From: Gammaproteobacteria bacterium
GTDB taxonomy: Bacteria; Pseudomonadota; Gammaproteobacteria; Steroidobacterales; Steroidobacteraceae
Length of the DNA: 64,000 nt
Direction of reading: 5' to 3'
Assembly: GCA_005878835.1 (NCBI GenBank)
Contig: VBMV01000055.1
Location: 62,001 to 126,000, forward strand
The translations under genes were made by a program, and so were the position numbers. Below the pieces are notes generated by a model that did no database searches, had not been told where the DNA came from, and saw only the letters and a program-made list of their open reading frames with translations. Position 1 is the first letter of the stretch. Every line of letters begins with the position of its first letter. Shown here piece after piece: positions 17,522-27,019 of the stretch.

Positions 17522-18846
17522 GGATTGGCTCGCGCGCTGCGACCACGCTGCTCAAAGGCGCGTCCCAACGCGAGCGCCAGCACGCTCCACAGGGCCGAAA
17601 TCCCCGCGCCCAGCCAGCCGATCGCCGTGGGACCTGCGCCGAGCCCGCCGGCGAGCCCCTTGTAGAGCGAGCCGGAGAGCGCATCCCCGCCGCGATAGGC
17701 GAAGGTGTCGATGAGGCTCTTTGCCTGGTATTTCTCCTCGCGGCTCACCACTGTGAACAGCGAGTCGCGGCACGGGCGCGTGATGGCGTAGTCGGCCACG
17801 CGGCGCACTGCGTACACCGACACCAGCACCGCGAAGACCGGCACCAGCGCGAACAGCGCGTAGCCGGCCGTCATGATGAGCGGCACCGAGGCCAGGAGCG
17901 AGCGCATGCCGAGCCACCTGAACAGCCGGCCGAACAGCAGGAACTGGATCGTCAGCGATGCGGCCTGCACGCATAAATCGATGCCGGCGAAGAAGCGCGT
18001 GCGCTCATCTGCGCTGCCGAACGCCCTGGCGACGAACGCCTGCTGCTCGAGGTACAGGAACGTCGACACCCAGGTCATCAGCAGCACGAACGCCGCGATG
18101 CCCAGCAGGTAGGGCGAGCGCACCACCTGCACGAATGCGGCGAACACCCCGCTCCCGAGCGCGCCGTCCGCGCCTGGCGCGACGACGCGGTCCGGCATCG
18201 CGGCCGTGGGCGGCGGCGCGCGCGCCCCCTGCCGTCGCTGCCAGCGGATGACCTGCGCCATGAACAGCAGCGACACCAGCAGCAGTCCGGCGGAGAGCGG
18301 CAGCAGATTGACGGCACCGAGCGGCACGGCGAGCTTGCGGTCGATGAACGGGCCAATCAGGCCGCCGGTGCTGGCGCCCGCCCAGATGAAACCGAACAGG
18401 CGCCCCGCCTGCTCACGGCTGAACACATCCGCCATCAGGCTCCAGAACGCCGCCACCACGAACAGATTGAACACGCTCACCCACACGAAGTAGGTGCGCG
18501 CGATCCAGGTGTGGTCCGCCTGCACGCGGAACCACACCCAGAAGATGAGCAGGTTGGCGGCGAAGAAACCGTACACCCACGGCAGAAACACCGAGCGCGG
18601 GAAGCGCGAGGTGAGCCAGCCATACAGCGGCTGCAGCAGCAGCATGACGGCGAACACGCCCCAGAAAAGGTAGGGGATGTTTTCCAGCCCCGAGGTGATG
18701 CCGAGGGCATCGCGCACCGGCCGCAGGATGGTGTAGCTCGAAAACATGCACAACAGCGTCGTAAACGACGCCAGCAGCGCGGGCGCCTCACCGGGCTGCA
18801 GGATGATGAGGCGCCGCAGCACCTGGCTCACGAGGCGATCAGCCAA
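17518..18846 (-). CDS. MFS-like / nucleotide-exchanger-like membrane transporter
   Basis: Integral membrane protein of 442 aa with about twelve hydrophobic segments in two blocks separated by a charged loop near residues 205-240. The start (MADRLVSQVLRRLIILQPGE, LRPVRDALG) and the RPCRDSLFTVVSREEKYQAKSLIDT motif near residue 360 match a group of bacterial proteins variously called MFS or NTP/NDP exchange transporters. The actual substrate is not known for free-living members. It converges on the kinase gene and overlaps it by 4 bp at the stops. No ribosome-binding site stands out at the ATG; CAACGG-type sequence precedes it. Confidence 0.75.
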   Translation of the reverse strand: MADRLVSQVLRRLIILQPGEAPALLASFTTLLCMFSSYTILRPVRDALGITSGLENIPYLFWGVFAVMLLLQPLYGWLTSRFPRSVFLPWVYGFFAANLLIFWVWFRVQADHTWIARTYFVWVSVFNLFVVAAFWSLMADVFSREQAGRLFGFIWAGASTGGLIGPFIDRKLAVPLGAVNLLPLSAGLLLVSLLFMAQVIRWQRRQGARAPPPTAAMPDRVVAPGADGALGSGVFAAFVQVVRSPYLLGIAAFVLLMTWVSTFLYLEQQAFVARAFGSADERTRFFAGIDLCVQAASLTIQFLLFGRLFRWLGMRSLLASVPLIMTAGYALFALVPVFAVLVSVYAVRRVADYAITRPCRDSLFTVVSREEKYQAKSLIDTFAYRGGDALSGSLYKGLAGGLGAGPTAIGWLGAGISALWSVLALALGRAFEQRGRSARANP

Positions 18847-18975
18847 CGGTCAGTCTCACCCGCGCGTGGGGCGCCAGTGTGCCACAGCCCCGGCAGCCTT
18901 AGCGCGGGCGCGACCTGCGCTTGACGGCCGGGACGCGGGCGGAGCACGCTTGCGTGACACTGTTGGGGGGAAAAC

Positions 18976-20457
18976 GTGAAAAGAAGAGCTTTCTGTGCGG
19001 CCGGGGTCGCCGCGCTGGCCGCCGCAACCTTGCCCTGCCGTCGCTTGCTGGCAGCCACCGACGGCGAGCTCGCGGCCACCGGCCTGGACGGGCGCCAGCT
19101 GAACCTCAAGCCCAGCGAGCTCGGGGAGCTGCGCGCCGCACTGCGCGGCGCGCTGCTCACCGCAGACGCTGCGGGCTATGACACGGCGCGCAGGCTCTGG
19201 AACCCCGCCTTCGATCACAAGCCGGCGCTGATCGCGCGCTGCGCCGGCGCGGCAGACGTGATGCACGCGGTAAGCTTCGCCGCCGCGCACGGCCTGCTGA
19301 CCGCGGTACGCGGCGGCGGCCACAGCCTGTCAGGACAATCCGGCTGCGACGGCGGTCTGGTGGTGGACGTGTCGTCCATGCGCGGCGTGCGGGTCGACCC
19401 CCTCGCCCGGCGTGCACGCGTCGAGTCCGGCGTGCTGCTCGGGGAGTTCGATCGCGAGGCGCAGGCTTTCGGGCTCGCAACCACCGCCGGCACGGCGGCG
19501 GACACGGGCGTCGCGGGACTGACGCTCGGCGGCGGCGTCGGGCGCATCGGGCGCAAGTATGGCCTCTCGTGCGACAACCTGACGGCGGTCGATGTGGTGA
19601 CCGCGGACGGGCGGTTCGCGCGCACCAGCGCCACGGAGAACCCGGATCTGTTCTGGGCGCTGCGCGGCGGCGGCGGCAATTTCGGCGTCGTTACCTCGTT
19701 CGAGTACCGCCTGCACGCGGTGGGCCCGATGTTGTTCGGCGGCACCATCGACTACCCCTTCGCGCAGGCGCATCAGGTGCTGCGCGGCTTCAGCGAGTTC
19801 ATCGCGGGCGCGCCCGATGAGCTGTACGTGGACGTCGCGCTGCAGCCGGGCGCGGGCGGCCAGCGCATCGTGGAATTCGACGTTTGCTACTGCGGCCCCC
19901 CGGCAAGGGCGCAAGACGTCGTGGCGCCGCTGCGCAAGCTCGGCAAGCCGCTGCAGGATCGTCTGGCGCCGGCGCCCTACGTGAAGCTGCAGGGCGCGAC
20001 CGACGCGCCGCAGGTCAACGACAACGCCGCCTATATCAAGGGAGGCCTCATCCGCGACATCAGCCCGGCTCTGGTCGCTGCGCTCGTGGATCACTTCGAC
20101 AGCACGCCGCTGCCGAGCGGCATGGTGGTCTTCCAGCACCAGGGCGGCGCCATCGCCCGCGTGGCGCCCAATGCCACCGCGTACTGGAACCGCAAGGCGC
20201 TGTACAACCTGATGGTGTTGGCGCTCTGGAAGGTGCCCGGCGACGGCGCGGCCGCCAACACCCAGTGGGTGCGCGCCGGATGGGACAAGCTCGAGCACTT
20301 TACCGACGGTTACTACGTGAACCTCAGCGAGCAGGACCAGCACGAGCGTCGCGTGCACGCAGCCTACGGCGATAACTACCCGCGGCTTGCCGCGCTCAAG
20401 AAGCGTTACGATCCGGCGAACCTGTTCCGCCTCAACGCCAACATAAAGCCCGCATAA
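18976..20457 (+). CDS. Tat-exported FAD-linked oxidoreductase of the berberine-bridge type
   Basis: Secreted flavoprotein oxidase or dehydrogenase (493 aa). It starts at GTG behind GGGGGG and has a Tat-like signal (MKRRAFCAAGVAALAAATLP, a KRR start plus a hydrophobic stretch). The FAD-binding type 4 domain (about 60-240) has RGGGHSLSGQS with a histidine for 8-alpha attachment, and LTLGGGVGRIGRKYGLSCDN with a cysteine at the site used for 6-S-cysteinyl attachment in berberine-bridge enzymes, so FAD is probably bound at two points. The C-terminal BBE motif (YPRLAALKKRYDPANLFRLN) closes the protein. The substrate is unknown; sugars or phenolics are typical for the family. Confidence 0.85.
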   Translation: MKRRAFCAAGVAALAAATLPCRRLLAATDGELAATGLDGRQLNLKPSELGELRAALRGALLTADAAGYDTARRLWNPAFDHKPALIARCAGAADVMHAVSFAAAHGLLTAVRGGGHSLSGQSGCDGGLVVDVSSMRGVRVDPLARRARVESGVLLGEFDREAQAFGLATTAGTAADTGVAGLTLGGGVGRIGRKYGLSCDNLTAVDVVTADGRFARTSATENPDLFWALRGGGGNFGVVTSFEYRLHAVGPMLFGGTIDYPFAQAHQVLRGFSEFIAGAPDELYVDVALQPGAGGQRIVEFDVCYCGPPARAQDVVAPLRKLGKPLQDRLAPAPYVKLQGATDAPQVNDNAAYIKGGLIRDISPALVAALVDHFDSTPLPSGMVVFQHQGGAIARVAPNATAYWNRKALYNLMVLALWKVPGDGAAANTQWVRAGWDKLEHFTDGYYVNLSEQDQHERRVHAAYGDNYPRLAALKKRYDPANLFRLNANIKPA

Positions 20458-20621
20458 CGGCCCGAACCAACTTCCGACCTGCGCCGGCGCAAGAGCGTCG
20501 CTCCGCCGGCGCTGCTCGCGGTACGCGCGCTGCAGCGCTTGACACTCAATCCTCATGAAGGTGCAATGCGCGGTGCCGACGCCGCGTCCGGCCGGGGGAC
20601 CGAAGGGCGATAACAGAATCC

Positions 20622-21776
20622 ATGCATCTGGTTGATACCACGCTGTTTTATTCACCCACCAGCGGTGGCGTCAAACGCTATCTGACGGCCAAGCACGCCT
20701 GGCTCGCCGCGCACAGCTCGTGGGAGCACACCATCGTGGTCCCGGGACGCGAGGACCGGTTGCAGCGCGGCGGCCTGTGCACGCTGTCCGGTTACCCGGT
20801 CCCCGCCACGTTCAATTACCGCCTGCCGCTCAATCCGCGCCGCTGGAGCCGGCTGCTGGAAGCGCTCGAGCCGACGCTCATCGAAGCCGGCGACGCGTTT
20901 CACCCCGCGTGGTGCGCCTCGCAGGTCGCACGGCGCCGGGGTATACCGGTGGTGGGCTTCTATCACTCGAACGTGCCGCAGATCATCGGGCGCCGTGTCG
21001 GCGGCGCGCTCGCCGAGCCGCTGATCGGCCGCTACGTGCGCTGTCTGTACGAGCGCTTCGATCTGGTGTTCGCACCGAGCCGGGTGATGTGCGAGTACCT
21101 CGAGGATCTCGGCGTGCACCATGTCATGCACCAGCCGCTCGGGGTGGATACCGAGGTGTTTCATCCGCGGCGGCGCACACCGGCGCTGCGTCCGCGGCTC
21201 GCTCTGCCGGCGCACTCGCGCGTGCTGATCTTCGCCGGCCGCTTCGCCGGCGAAAAAAACCTGCCGCTGCTGCTGCAGGCTTTCGCGCGCCTCGGAGCTC
21301 CGTACCACCTGCTGCTGATCGGCGGGCAGCGCGCGGCGCGCCCCGCCGCCAACGTCACGGTGCTCCCCTACCGGCGCGACAGCCTCGAGCTGGCGCGATG
21401 GATCGCCTCCGCCGACGCGCTGGTCCACGCCGGCACCAAGGAGACCTTCGGGCTGGTGATCCTGGAGGCCATGGCGTGCGCTCGTCCGGTAGTGGCGGCG
21501 CGCGCCGGCGCCTTTCCGGAGCTCATCGACGAGAGCGTCGGGGTGCTCGCCGCGCCCAACTCCGCCTGCGGCATGGCGGAAGCGATCGCGGCTCTCTACG
21601 AGCGTGACCTCGAGGCGCTCGGCGCCGCCGCGCGCGCCCGCGTGCTCAGACAGTTCACCTGGCAGCGCGCCTTCCACGGCCAGTTCGCCGCGTACGCGTC
21701 CCTCCTCGGCGCACGCCGGCTGCCGCTCGCGCCGGCGCAGATCATCGAGCTCGGCACGCCGACGCCAACCTCCTGA
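20622..21776 (+). CDS. GT4-family (group 1) glycosyltransferase
   Basis: GT-B fold sugar transferase of 384 aa. The N-terminal acceptor half opens with TTLFYSPTSGGVKRYL. The C-terminal donor half has the linker HPRRRTP, FAGRFAGEKNLPLLLQAFA (about residue 205), and the nucleotide-sugar motif GTKETFGLVILEAMACARPVVA (about residues 268-289, with EX7E spacing). It likely transfers a sugar from a nucleotide donor to a lipid, polysaccharide or small molecule, but no partner genes nearby define the substrate. The start is ATG without a strong ribosome-binding site. The 164 bases before it show no feature. Confidence 0.85.
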   Translation: MHLVDTTLFYSPTSGGVKRYLTAKHAWLAAHSSWEHTIVVPGREDRLQRGGLCTLSGYPVPATFNYRLPLNPRRWSRLLEALEPTLIEAGDAFHPAWCASQVARRRGIPVVGFYHSNVPQIIGRRVGGALAEPLIGRYVRCLYERFDLVFAPSRVMCEYLEDLGVHHVMHQPLGVDTEVFHPRRRTPALRPRLALPAHSRVLIFAGRFAGEKNLPLLLQAFARLGAPYHLLLIGGQRAARPAANVTVLPYRRDSLELARWIASADALVHAGTKETFGLVILEAMACARPVVAARAGAFPELIDESVGVLAAPNSACGMAEAIAALYERDLEALGAAARARVLRQFTWQRAFHGQFAAYASLLGARRLPLAPAQIIELGTPTPTS

Positions 21777-21795
21777 GCCTGGAGCGCCTGACACT

Positions 21796-22188
21796 TCAGC
21801 GCCGCAGCGCGCGCAGCACCGCGAGGCCGGCGCGGGTCGCGGCGAGCGCAAGCACGATTCTCCACATCCAGCGCTTCGGTGCCGGCACCGTTCGCGGCGG
21901 GAGCGCGCGGTAGAACTGCGCGGCGATCTCGCGGTGCAGGTGCACGGCGGCGGCGGCGATCAGCCACTCGCGCGGTGGACTGTATATCCGATACTGGTTC
22001 GCGCCCAATCGCTCGACCACGACATCGTCGAGCGCGTCGGGGAATGCGGCCGGCGCCGCGGCGCTGAAGGCGAGCGCGGTCGTCTCGCCGGGGCGCTCGG
22101 GCGTGCCGCCGATCAGCGTGAGACCGAGCGGCCCGCTCGCGCGCCGGCAGCGCACCGCACCGCGGAAAGTCACCACCGGCTCAGGCAT
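21796..22188 (-). CDS. Hypothetical 130-aa protein coupled to osmC
   Basis: Small protein starting MPEPVVTFRGAVRC, with a GLTLIGGTPERPGET segment and the central motif NQYRIYSPPREWLIAA (about residues 64-79); a hydrophobic, arginine-flanked tail (about 105-128) may be a membrane anchor. No family was recognised. Its start overlaps the end of the osmC-like gene by 8 bp, so it is co-translated and may be functionally linked. The reading frame is open well upstream on the same strand, but the family-like and coupled start at 22188 is the sensible choice. Confidence 0.6.
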   Translation of the reverse strand: MPEPVVTFRGAVRCRRASGPLGLTLIGGTPERPGETTALAFSAAAPAAFPDALDDVVVERLGANQYRIYSPPREWLIAAAAVHLHREIAAQFYRALPPRTVPAPKRWMWRIVLALAATRAGLAVLRALRR

Positions 22189-22657
22189 CGAACCGCGGCT
22201 CGCAGCGAACCTCGCTGGTGACCGAGTTCGCGATGAAGCACTCGTCGTGCGCGCGGTGGTGCAGCTGCAGGATGTCCGCGCGCGCGGGCAACCGCTCGCC
22301 CGAGAACGCCACGCGCGGGCGCAGCGTGACGCACACCATGGCGGTCCGTCCGGCGGCGTTCCTGCCCATGACCCCAAGGGCATCGTCGCTGTAATCGTCG
22401 ACCCGCCAGCCGCCGGCGGCGGCCAGCGACAGGAACCACAGCATGTGGCAGCTCGAGAGCGCCGCGACCAGCGCCTCTTCCGGATCGACCGCTGCCTCGA
22501 CCGACAACGGCACCCGCACCACCTGCGGCGAGGACGACGCGGGCACCTCGACACCGCCGTCGAAGCGCCAGGTGTGCGCCCGGCTGTAGCGATTGTCGGT
22601 GAACGCCGCGGCGCCGCGCGCCCAGTGGATACTGGCCCGGTATTCGTGCCCCGCCAT
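22181..22657 (-). CDS. OsmC-family peroxiredoxin-like protein
   Basis: OsmC/Ohr superfamily protein (158 aa), thiol-dependent enzymes that reduce organic hydroperoxides. It starts MAGHEYRASIHWARG; the two family cysteines are visible in ALSSCHMLWFL (about residue 66) and DECFIANSVTSEVRC (about residues 138-152). The ATG at 22657 follows a GAGGTAAAG sequence. It is divergent from the amino-acid permease gene with a 44-base gap. Detoxification of peroxides is inferred from the family; the physiological substrate is not known. Confidence 0.86.
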   Translation of the reverse strand: MAGHEYRASIHWARGAAAFTDNRYSRAHTWRFDGGVEVPASSSPQVVRVPLSVEAAVDPEEALVAALSSCHMLWFLSLAAAGGWRVDDYSDDALGVMGRNAAGRTAMVCVTLRPRVAFSGERLPARADILQLHHRAHDECFIANSVTSEVRCEPRFDA

Positions 22658-22701
22658 CGCTTTACCTCCGTGCGCCGGTGCGCGGGATTGTACGATAGCG
22701 T

Positions 22702-24162
22702 ATGGGTCCCTCCGACCTGCAGCCGCGCCGCGACCTGACGCTCACGCACGCCACCTCGCTCGTGGTCGGTATCACCATCGGCACCGGCATTTTCCTCAAG
22801 TCCGCCGCCATGGCCCAGGCGGTGGGTACGCCGGCGCTGGTGCTGGCGGCGTGGGTGGCGGCGGGCGTCGTGGCCATGTTCGGCGCCCTGTGCTTCGCGG
22901 AGCTCGGCGCGCTGCTCCCGGAGGCCGGCGGCGAGTACGTGTATCTGCGGGCCGCCTTCGGCGAGGTCCCCGGATTCCTGTACGCCTGCAACAGCTTCGT
23001 GCTCGGCGGGGCGAGCATCGCCGCGTACGGCGCCGCGGTCGCGATCTTCGTCTCCGACATCCATACCTTCGACAAGCAGTGGTTCGCGTACACCCTGCAT
23101 CTGTTCGGCGCCGATTACTCCTGGCAGTTCGGGACGCGCCAGCTGATCGCGATCGGCGTGATCGGCGTGTTCGCCGCCATCAACTGCGCCGGGGTCATGG
23201 TGGGTGGGCGCGTGCAGACGCTGCTGGCGGTGGCCAAGGTGGCGGCGATCATCGCGGTCGCCGCCGGGGCGTTCGCCTTCGCCGACGTGCACGACTGGTC
23301 GAACCTGGCGGCGCCCACGGGCAGCGCGAGCGGCGGCCTCGCCGGCTTCGGGGCTGCGATGTTCGCGGCCCTGTGGGCCTACAGCGGCTGGCAGTACCTG
23401 CCCATGGCGGCGGGCGAGGTCCAGGATCCGCAGCGCAACCTGCCACGCGCCATCATCGGCGGATCGCTGCTGGTGCTCGCGATCTACCTGGCCGTCAACA
23501 CCGCGTACCTGTACGCGTTGCCGCTCTGGCAGGTCGCCAGTGCCAACTCCACCGCCTACCCGGAAGCCCCCTCGGTCGCCGCCCGCGCGGTGCAGACCTT
23601 CCTCGGCAGCCGCGCCGCGGCGGTCGCGGCGTTGATCTTCCTGATCTCCACCGTCGGCTCCCTCAACGGCACCATCCTCGCGCGGGCGCGCGTCTCCTAC
23701 GCCGCGGCGCGCGACGGGCTGTTCTTCGCCGGCTTCGGGCGCTTGAGCCCGCGCACGCGCGTGCCGCTCACCTCGCTGGTGCTACTGTGCATCTGGGCCG
23801 CGCTGCTGGCGGTCTCGGGCACCTTCGATCAGCTCACCAACATGGCGGTGATGTCGTACGCGCTGTTCTGGATTCCGGTGATGCTCGCGGTGCTGGTGCT
23901 GCGCCGCCGGCTGCCGCACGCCAGGCGGCCCTATCGCCTGCCGGGCTATCCGTTCGTGCCGCTGGTGTTCATGCTGGTCATGGTGTGGATCGTGATCAGC
24001 GCGCTGCTCACGACTCCGAAGGAATGCATCGCGACGGTGGTTTTGATCCTGTTGGGAATGCCGCTGTACCCGCTGTTCCGCAAGCGCCGCCTGCAGCGGC
24101 CGCCGGCGGCGGGCGAGGCCGCGGCGGCCGCCCTCACTCCGCCTCCAGCTCCCAGAGCGTGA
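22702..24162 (+). CDS. APC-family amino-acid permease
   Basis: Inner-membrane transporter (486 aa) with about twelve hydrophobic segments. The first helix contains the unwound substrate-binding motif VVGITIGTGIFL (residues 19-30), and ALCFAELGALLPEAGGEYVYLR (here only as the position of helix 2, residues about 61-82) is typical of APC superfamily exchangers such as LAT/YfnA-like proteins. The C-terminus is polar and Ala-rich. It overlaps the convergent methyltransferase gene by 29 bp. Which amino acid it carries is not decided by sequence. Confidence 0.87.
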   Translation: MGPSDLQPRRDLTLTHATSLVVGITIGTGIFLKSAAMAQAVGTPALVLAAWVAAGVVAMFGALCFAELGALLPEAGGEYVYLRAAFGEVPGFLYACNSFVLGGASIAAYGAAVAIFVSDIHTFDKQWFAYTLHLFGADYSWQFGTRQLIAIGVIGVFAAINCAGVMVGGRVQTLLAVAKVAAIIAVAAGAFAFADVHDWSNLAAPTGSASGGLAGFGAAMFAALWAYSGWQYLPMAAGEVQDPQRNLPRAIIGGSLLVLAIYLAVNTAYLYALPLWQVASANSTAYPEAPSVAARAVQTFLGSRAAAVAALIFLISTVGSLNGTILARARVSYAAARDGLFFAGFGRLSPRTRVPLTSLVLLCIWAALLAVSGTFDQLTNMAVMSYALFWIPVMLAVLVLRRRLPHARRPYRLPGYPFVPLVFMLVMVWIVISALLTTPKECIATVVLILLGMPLYPLFRKRRLQRPPAAGEAAAAALTPPPAPRA

Positions 24163-24712
24163 GCGGCGCGCCGCGGCGCAGCCAGAACCCCAGCCCCGCT
24201 TCGCGAAACTGGCGCCGCAGGCGCGCACGGTACCAGTGCGCGCTGCGCAGGTGGACGTCAGCATCGGTGCGCTCGTGATCGCAGTTGCGCTCGAGGTCCA
24301 GGCGCGTGAGGGCGCTGAAGTACAGCACGCCGCGGCACAGCCGGCCGAAATTCGCGAGCGCCCGCCGCGCCGCCGCCGCCTCCAGGTACTGCAGCACGTC
24401 GTAACAGATCACCAGGTCAAAGGGCGCTGGTGCGCGGTAGGTCTCGATGCGGCCGCGCTGCCAACCGTAGCGCCGGCACAGGTACTCGCTGCTCTCGAGT
24501 GCCACGTAGTGCGCGCGCGGCAGCAGCCGCCGCAGCGCCGTGCGCAGCATGCCGGTGCCGCAACCGGCTTCCAGGATGCGCCGCACCGGCAGCCCCACGT
24601 GCCCGGTGAGCGCGGCGATGAGGCGCGCCCGCGCCTTTATTTCGCGGCGCGTCGCCACCGCGGTGCGCGGATCGAAGTAGTAGCGCTGGTAGTACTCGCG
24701 GCCGAAGCGCAT
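24134..24712 (-). CDS. Class I SAM-dependent methyltransferase
   Basis: Cytoplasmic methyltransferase-like protein (192 aa). The SAM-binding motif I is LEAGCGTGMLR (residues 47-57), the acidic post-I strand is VALESSEY (70-77), and motif IV is FDLVICYDVLQYL (98-110). A conserved NCDHERTDADVHLR segment near residue 143 and the opening GREYYQRYYFDPRTAV resemble a group of uncharacterised methyltransferases. The substrate is unknown. The start at 24712 has no obvious ribosome-binding site, and upstream codons in frame lack homology. It is divergent from the PEBP-family gene. Confidence 0.78.
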   Translation of the reverse strand: MRFGREYYQRYYFDPRTAVATRREIKARARLIAALTGHVGLPVRRILEAGCGTGMLRTALRRLLPRAHYVALESSEYLCRRYGWQRGRIETYRAPAPFDLVICYDVLQYLEAAAARRALANFGRLCRGVLYFSALTRLDLERNCDHERTDADVHLRSAHWYRARLRRQFREAGLGFWLRRGAPLTLWELEAE

Positions 24713-24854
24713 GGTGGGTGTGTATGCTACCGCTTGCGATCCTGGCCGCACGCGATGCGCGCTCGCCGGCGCGCGGCGGGCGCCCGAATTTGCGCTCCAC
24801 GTCTGCCGCGCTGCACACTGCGCCGCTTGCGGTGCAAGCACGAGGAGCGGACCC

Positions 24855-25454
24855 ATGAGAAGGACAGGCAGAGCGGGCCTGGGGCTCGCCGCGGCGGCTG
24901 TGGCGACGGCAGCTGTGCTGGCGGCGCACCCGAGCGCCGCCCAGACCCCGCCCGACAGTGCGGCGGGCAAGTTCACGCTGAGCAGCACGGATATCTCCGC
25001 CGGCGGACAGATTGCCGAGAGCCAGGTGTTCAACGGCTTCGGCTGCAAGGGCGGCAACGTCTCGCCGGCGCTGTCCTGGAGCAATCCGCCCCCCGGCGCC
25101 AGGAGCTTCGCACTGCTGATGCATGACCCGGACGCGCCCACCGGCAGCGGCTGGTGGCATTGGGTCCTTTACAACATCCCCGCCAGCGTCAGCTCGCTTG
25201 CCGCCGGCGCCGGCGACCCGCACAAGAGCCTGTTGCCCGCGGGTGCGCTGCAGGGGCGCACCGACTTCGGCACTCCCGGATACGGCGGGCCCTGTCCGCC
25301 GCCCGGCAAGCCGCACCGCTATTACCTGCGCCTGTACGCGCTGAAGGTGACCAGGCTCGACGTGCCCGCCGATGCGACCGCCGCCTATATCGGATTCACG
25401 GTGCGCAGCCAGTCGCTGGCGAAGGCCGAGCTCATGGGTGTGTATGGCCGCTAG
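24855..25454 (+). CDS. Exported YbhB/YbcL (PEBP, RKIP-like) family protein
   Basis: Secreted protein of 199 aa: an Arg-rich signal peptide ending near PSAAQ (about residue 32), then a phosphatidylethanolamine-binding-protein fold with the ligand-pocket motifs SWSNPPPGARSFALLMHDPDAP (position about 78-99), GWWHWVLYNIP and PPPGKPHRYYLRLYAL. Bacterial members have no firmly established role. The start ATG 24855 is supported by GAGGAG eight bases upstream; an in-frame ATG further upstream lacks a signal peptide. Its stop region overlaps the next small gene by 11 bp. Confidence 0.87.
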   Translation: MRRTGRAGLGLAAAAVATAAVLAAHPSAAQTPPDSAAGKFTLSSTDISAGGQIAESQVFNGFGCKGGNVSPALSWSNPPPGARSFALLMHDPDAPTGSGWWHWVLYNIPASVSSLAAGAGDPHKSLLPAGALQGRTDFGTPGYGGPCPPPGKPHRYYLRLYALKVTRLDVPADATAAYIGFTVRSQSLAKAELMGVYGR

Positions 25455-25611
25455 CGGCCCGCGCGACCGGCGGCCGGCGATATGGCCCTGGCTGCTGATG
25501 CCGGCCATCGTGCTGCTGGTGTTCTACGCGCTCTTCAAGGTGCACCAGCGGCCGAAAGCTCCTGCGGCGCCACCGCCGGCGCGCACGGCGAGCGCGCCCG
25601 GGATGAGCTGA
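25444..25611 (+). CDS. 55-aa single-span membrane protein
   Basis: [20 protein letters not shown] begins a positively charged cytoplasmic end, followed by a membrane helix (about residues 14-32) and a Pro/Ala-rich tail. It overlaps the PEBP gene by 11 bp and ends 7 bases before rimO, so it is likely part of the same transcript. Function unknown. Coding is inferred from the tight packing and the positive-inside hydrophobic pattern; a chance frame is not excluded. Confidence 0.5.
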   Translation: MAASGPRDRRPAIWPWLLMPAIVLLVFYALFKVHQRPKAPAAPPPARTASAPGMS

Positions 25612-25618
25612 AGCGCTC

Positions 25619-26983
25619 ATGCCGCGCACCCGCACACGAGCGCGTCGCGGTCCCGGGGCCGGCGCACCACAGGAACGTGCGCCGCGAGTCGGCTTCGTCA
25701 GCCTCGGCTGCCCCAAGGCGCTGGTGGACTCGGAGCGCATCCTCACGCAGCTGCGGGCGGAGGGCTACGAGGTGGCACCGACCTACGAAGCCGCCGACGT
25801 CGTCGTGGTCAACACCTGCGGCTTCATCGATGCGGCGGTGGACGAATCACTCGATGCGATCGGGGAGGCCCTCGAGCACAACGGCCGCGTGATCGTGACC
25901 GGGTGCCTGGGCGCGAGGCCCGAGCGCATCCTCGAGCGTCACCCGCGCGTGCTGAAGGTGACCGGTCCGCACGCCTACGAGGACGTGGTGGGCGCGGTGC
26001 ACGAGCACCTGCCGCCGCGGCATGACCCGTTTCTCGATCTGCTGCCGCCCGAGGGAGTGCGGCTCACACCGCGGCACTACGCGTATCTGAAGATCGCGGA
26101 AGGGTGCAACAACAAGTGCAGCTTCTGCATCATCCCCTCCCTGCGCGGCCGCCTCGCGAGCCGTCGTATCGACGAGGTGCTGCGCGAGGCGCAGCGCCTG
26201 GTCGCGGCCGGGGTGAAGGAGCTGCTGGTGATCTCGCAGGACACCAGCGCCTACGGCGCGGACCTGCGCTACGCGAGCGGCGCGTGGCGCGGCGCGAGTT
26301 ATCAGACACGCTTCATCGACCTCGCCCGGGGCCTGGCGGAGCTGGGAGCCTGGGTGCGCCTGCACTACGTCTATCCCTACCCGCACGTCGATGAGGTGAT
26401 CCCGCTGATGGCCGCGCGGCGCGTGCTGCCGTATCTGGATGTCCCGTTCCAGCACGGCAGCCCCTCGGTGCTCAGGCGCATGCGGCGCCCCGCGCACTCG
26501 GAAAACACCCTGGCGCGCATTCGCGCCTGGCGGGCGCAATGCCCGGATCTCACCATCCGCAGCACCTTCATCGTGGGTTTCCCGGGCGAGACCGACGGCG
26601 AGTTCGCGCAGCTGCTCGCGTGGCTGGATGAGGCCGAGCTCGATCGCGTGGGCTGCTTCAAGTACTCGCCGGTGGCGGGTGCCGCCGCCAATGCGCTGCC
26701 TGACCACGTGGCGCCCGAGCTGCAGGAGGAGCGTTACGCGCGCTTCATGGAGCGTGCCGCGGCGATCAGCCGGCGGCGCCTGGCGCAGCGGGTCGGCCGG
26801 CAGCTGCGGGTGCTGGTGGATGCGGTGCAGGATGGCACGGCGACCGCGCGCAGCGAAGCAGACGCGCCGCAGATCGATGGCGTGGTGCGGATCGAAAACG
26901 CCGGCACATTGCGCCCCGGCGACTGGGCCGAGGTGCGCATCGTGGCCGCGGACGACTACGATCTCACCGGCCGCCTCGCTTAG
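25619..26983 (+). CDS. rimO: Ribosomal protein S12 methylthiotransferase
   Basis: Radical SAM enzyme (454 aa) that methylthiolates the conserved aspartate of ribosomal protein S12. The N-terminal UPF0004 domain has cysteines in [22 protein letters not shown] and VTGCLGARP for one iron-sulfur cluster. The radical SAM motif [16 protein letters not shown] (CX3CX2C, about residues 161-176) holds the second. A TRAM domain ends the protein (QLRVLVD to YDLTGRLA). [12 protein letters not shown] and the QDTSAYG motif mark RimO rather than MiaB. A roughly 20-residue basic N-terminal extension precedes the domain. Confidence 0.95.
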   Translation: MPRTRTRARRGPGAGAPQERAPRVGFVSLGCPKALVDSERILTQLRAEGYEVAPTYEAADVVVVNTCGFIDAAVDESLDAIGEALEHNGRVIVTGCLGARPERILERHPRVLKVTGPHAYEDVVGAVHEHLPPRHDPFLDLLPPEGVRLTPRHYAYLKIAEGCNNKCSFCIIPSLRGRLASRRIDEVLREAQRLVAAGVKELLVISQDTSAYGADLRYASGAWRGASYQTRFIDLARGLAELGAWVRLHYVYPYPHVDEVIPLMAARRVLPYLDVPFQHGSPSVLRRMRRPAHSENTLARIRAWRAQCPDLTIRSTFIVGFPGETDGEFAQLLAWLDEAELDRVGCFKYSPVAGAAANALPDHVAPELQEERYARFMERAAAISRRRLAQRVGRQLRVLVDAVQDGTATARSEADAPQIDGVVRIENAGTLRPGDWAEVRIVAADDYDLTGRLA

Positions 26984-27019
26984 ATCGCGCGCGGCGGCCG
27001 GCGCGCTCGCAAAGAGACT

